From: Xenophilus azovorans DSM 13620
GTDB taxonomy: Bacteria; Pseudomonadota; Gammaproteobacteria; Burkholderiales; Burkholderiaceae_C
Length of the DNA: 64,000 bases
Assembly: GCF_000745855.1 (NCBI RefSeq)
Contig: NZ_JQKD01000011.1
Location: 108,980-172,979, forward strand
Direction: 5' to 3'
A model generated the notes under the pieces. The model saw only the letters and a list, made by a program, of their open reading frames with translations, had not been told where the DNA came from and did no database searches. Made by a program: the position numbers and the translations under genes. The stretch's first letter is position 1; the number at the start of each line of letters is the position of its first letter. This document shows, piece after piece, positions 61,478-64,000 of this stretch.

Positions 61478-61526
61478 GCCTGTCGAAGCCTCGCGCGGCG
61501 CTTCGACAAGCTCAGCGCGAACGGTT
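61463..61526. repeat. Long imperfect inverted repeat containing the 3' ends of two convergent genes
   Basis: Arms at 61463-61489 and 61500-61526 (27 bp, two mismatches) surround a 10-nt loop. The core TTCGACAAGCTCAGC is a string I associate with a very common dispersed palindrome in Comamonadaceae and other GC-rich proteobacteria. The stop codons of opcM and of the cupin gene both lie inside, so it probably ends transcription in both directions. Confidence 0.8.
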
Positions 61527-61880
61527 GATCGTTGAATCAGCCGCCTCCTGTTTGGGCGTCAGCACGATGGTCAGCAGCGCCGACGAATCGACCGGCGCGC
61601 TGACGGCATGCAGCTCGTCGCCGGTGAGGAAGAGCAACTGTCCGGGCTCGAGCACCCGCACGCCCGCGCGCAGCTCCACCTGCAGCAGGCCCTCGATGCA
61701 CTGCAGGGTGATCTCGCCGTGCACGCTGTGCGGCGGCATGGTCTTGCCGGCCGGCAGCACGAGGCGGATCACCTCCAACTGGCGCGACTTGAACAGCGCG
61801 ACGGAGGGGCTGGCGCCGAGCCGGGGGCCGAGCGGGCGCACGTCGCAGGGCGCGCCGGGGGTTGCGTGGGTCAATGCCAT
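61512..61880 (-). CDS. Cupin-domain protein
   Basis: A 122-aa single-domain cupin. RLVLPAGKTMPPHSVHGEIT is cupin motif 1 (with His and Glu) and GVRVLEPGQLLFLTGDELHAV is motif 2 with the His. It likely binds a metal and may be an isomerase, dioxygenase or binding protein; nothing specific can be assigned. The start at 61880 is the ATG nearest the domain; a longer form to 62093 would have an unlike, Arg/Ser-rich N-terminus. The last residues NRSR are encoded by the inverted repeat. Confidence 0.75.
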   Translation of the reverse strand: MALTHATPGAPCDVRPLGPRLGASPSVALFKSRQLEVIRLVLPAGKTMPPHSVHGEITLQCIEGLLQVELRAGVRVLEPGQLLFLTGDELHAVSAPVDSSALLTIVLTPKQEAADSTINRSR

Positions 61881-62275
61881 GGTGATCGGTGCCGTGGGGA
61901 AGACAGGGGCTGCGGGGCAGGATGCCATTGGTGTCGCCATCCAGCAAGAGGCCGAGCGCAGCGGCGGTTCGGGTTCCTCGCGGCAAAGGGATGTCGTGCT
62001 GCGCAGCTGCTGTTTGCGAAAGGGTCGCAAGAAATTACGATGCTGCGCAGAGTTCGCCGGCCACGCGCAGTCGTTCCTGCGGGGACATCGCATCGCTCGC
62101 GGGCATCCTTCAATCCAGATGCGTGCCTTCGCGAAACGGACTTCACTTGCATCACGCCAAGATGATCACCTCCCGACCACGGCGGGCGTGTGCCGCGCCC
62201 TGCATGCACCCGATCCCCGGTGGCGCATGCAGCACACGGGCTGCCACGCCGTGACGGCGTCGCCGGCAGCAGGCC
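61881..62275. other. Intergenic region between the cupin and the asparagine-synthetase-like gene
   Basis: This 395-bp gap, less GC-rich than the rest in its middle, has a perfect palindrome TTGCGA-AAGGG-TCGCAA at 62014-62030. It overlaps a possible promoter (TTGCGA, 16 bp, TACGAT at 62014-62041). No precursor peptide gene could be recognised. A 30-codon reading frame at 62162-62254 has no RiPP-like features. Confidence 0.5.
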
Positions 62276-63675
62276 ATGGACGGCATCTTCGGCGTTCTGG
62301 GCCGCGATCCGGGGGAGGGCGCGCTGAGCGAGGCCGCGCGCGTGCTGGGCTGCGTGCCGAAGTTCACCACGCATGGCCCGGCCTTCTCGCTTGCCGTGTG
62401 CCCAGGCAGGCTGTCGACCATCGGATCGGCAGTGTGGGCGACAGGCGCCGGCGGGCAACTGCTTGTCGCCGTGATCGGCGTGATCGAGGAAGCCATGCCG
62501 GGCGCTGCCGCCCAGGTCGCGCTGGCACGCTATGAGCGCCACGGGCCGGGCTTCGTGGACCACCTGCATGGTTTTTTCGCGATCGTGGTGTGGGACGCAC
62601 GACAGCGCCGCCTCCTGCTGTGCGCTGACCGTTGCGCCAGCGTGTGCGGGCTGTACTACCACGAGGGCGCCGGCGGGCTGAGCTTCGGCACGGCCGCGAA
62701 GGCCGTGGTTGCGTTGCCCGATGTGCCGCGCAGGATGGACCGGAGCGCGCTCGAGGACATGCTCGTGCTGGCGCACCCGGTGCCCCCCGGCACGCTGTTC
62801 GCCGGCGTCAGGCAGGTGCCGGCCGGCTGCATGCTCGACGCGGTTGCAGGCCGGCCGCCGCGCCTGATGCGCTACTGGCAGCGCCGGCCCGGCGTCGCCG
62901 CGCCTGCCGGCATGGCGGAGATCGAATCCGGCTACACGGCAGCGCTCGCTGCGGCGGTGGCTCGCGCATCGGCGAGCCGCCGGCCGCCGGCGGTGCTGCT
63001 CAGCGGGGGTGTCGATTCGGCAGCCATCGTGGCGCTGCTCCGGGCTGCCGGGCATGAGCGCATCGTCACGTACACCCTCGATGCCGATGAGGATGACACC
63101 AGCGACCGCGACACCGCCGCGCGCGTCGCGGCGCTGTTCGGCACCGAGCACCGCGTCGTCGCTCTCGGAGGGGCGTCCAGTGTCGAGGCGCTGCCCGCGA
63201 TCGTGTGGCACCTCGAGATGCCGGCGCCGCACGTTCACCCTTTCTTCCGCCTGTGCGCCGAGGTGCGCCGCGAGCACGACGTGGTCCTTGGCGGATACGG
63301 CAACGATCTGGTGTGGGGCATCGCGTGGGTGCATTCGCAACACGCGCCACAGGCGCCGGCCGGGCGTGCGGCCCGCTACCTTGCGGCGCGGCGCATGCTC
63401 GGCCGCGCGGCGGTGGCGCAGCTGCTTCCGGGGGCGGCGCCGACGGACGATGCGCTGGCCGAGCGCATTGCCGGCGCCGTGCCGGGCTGCGGGGAGGCGC
63501 GCGAAGACGCCATCGCGCTCGACGAAGGCTTGTTCGGCGATCAACGGGTGATGCGCGAGATCGGCGCGATCGCGACCGCAGCGCATGGCCTGTGGGTTCA
63601 ATCGCCCTACAGCTTCGCCGGCGTCGTCGCCGCGGCCGAACGCGTGCCGCTCGGCGCCAGGGCGAGCTGGACTGA
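62276..63675 (+). pseudogene. Asparagine-synthetase-like protein (possible peptide or lactam cyclase), interrupted by an IS110-type element
   Basis: The first 465 or so codons encode an asparagine-synthetase B-like protein. The glutaminase-like N-terminal domain begins MDGIFGV where true synthetases have MCGI, so the nucleophilic Cys2 is Asp, as expected in cyclising relatives that do not use glutamine (lasso-peptide cyclases, beta-lactam synthetase). The AMP-forming domain keeps the pyrophosphate loop VLLSGGVDSAAIVALL (about residue 240) and VVLGGYGNDLVWG. Around 63660-63690 homology stops and the strand becomes the end of a transposase gene. The frame stays open to the window end, so a chimeric protein could be made. 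The break point is estimated. Confidence 0.7.

Positions 63676-64000
<325 letters not shown>

Noticed and set aside
62162..62254. A 30-codon frame upstream of the synthetase-like gene as lasso-peptide precursor
   Set aside because: There is no Gly/Ala at a plausible core start with Asp/Glu at core position 7-9, no leader Thr, and no clear ribosome site.

Overview
The window reads as chromosomal DNA of a high-GC betaproteobacterium of the order Burkholderiales (Comamonadaceae or a close relative). The grounds are four Bug-type (TctC-like) periplasmic receptors without their membrane partners, a ceoR-llpE-ceoAB-opcM type efflux locus, zapB-zapA followed by a 6S RNA gene, an fnr/hemN pair around an FNR box, and GC-rich dispersed repeats of a kind I associate with Comamonadaceae. 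The placement is inference; no rRNA or marker gene is present.

Region 1 (1-13807) is a complete phenol-to-central-metabolism pathway. A divergently transcribed sigma-54 activator (dmpR, cut by the window edge) faces a -24/-12 promoter that drives dmpKLMNOPQ (multicomponent phenol hydroxylase plus the ferredoxin that reactivates the dioxygenase), dmpB (catechol 2,3-dioxygenase), a GlcG/HbpS-like gene and dmpCDEFGHI (meta-cleavage to pyruvate and acetyl-CoA). Region 2 (13811-17019) is an anaerobic regulator (fnr), hemN and a SafE-like membrane protein.

Region 3 (17024-30234) is mixed catabolism and housekeeping. An AraC regulator faces a Bug receptor, a VOC protein and a hydrolase. Then come a TauE/SafE permease, 6S RNA, zapA and zapB, a Bug plus SMP-30 lactonase pair, and an IclR regulator divergent from two acyl-CoA dehydrogenases, a Bug receptor and a class III CoA-transferase, with a palindromic operator between them.

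Region 4 (30239-44954) looks like one unassigned catabolic regulon. A LysR regulator (39314-40270) is surrounded by three copies of a 17-bp T-N11-A palindrome. These sit before the leftward operon (enoyl-CoA hydratase, ADP-forming acyl-CoA synthetase, two acyl-CoA dehydrogenases, two SDRs, a carboxymuconolactone-decarboxylase-like protein, a second LysR), before the regulator and divergent Bug receptor, and before a rightward operon. That operon encodes a luciferase-like FMN monooxygenase, an SDR, a VOC protein and a flavin reductase fused to an FCD-like domain. The layout predicts uptake, two-component flavin oxygenation and CoA-dependent degradation of an unknown acid.

Region 5 (44981-53169) is a cobalamin-riboswitch-controlled uptake and salvage operon: btuB, cobU, btuF, btuC, btuD, cobO, cbiB and a CobC/CobD-like aminotransferase. 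cobO appears to carry an in-frame insertion derived from a dispersed repeat. Region 6 (53189-61477) is a LysR-controlled RND multidrug pump preceded by llpE, whose hydrolase nucleophile is replaced by Glu. Region 7 (61463-64000) begins with a long inverted repeat in which two convergent genes end, followed by a cupin gene and an asparagine-synthetase-like gene (possible lasso-peptide or lactam cyclase) broken by an IS110-family element that runs off the window.

No tRNA, rRNA or CRISPR array was seen.
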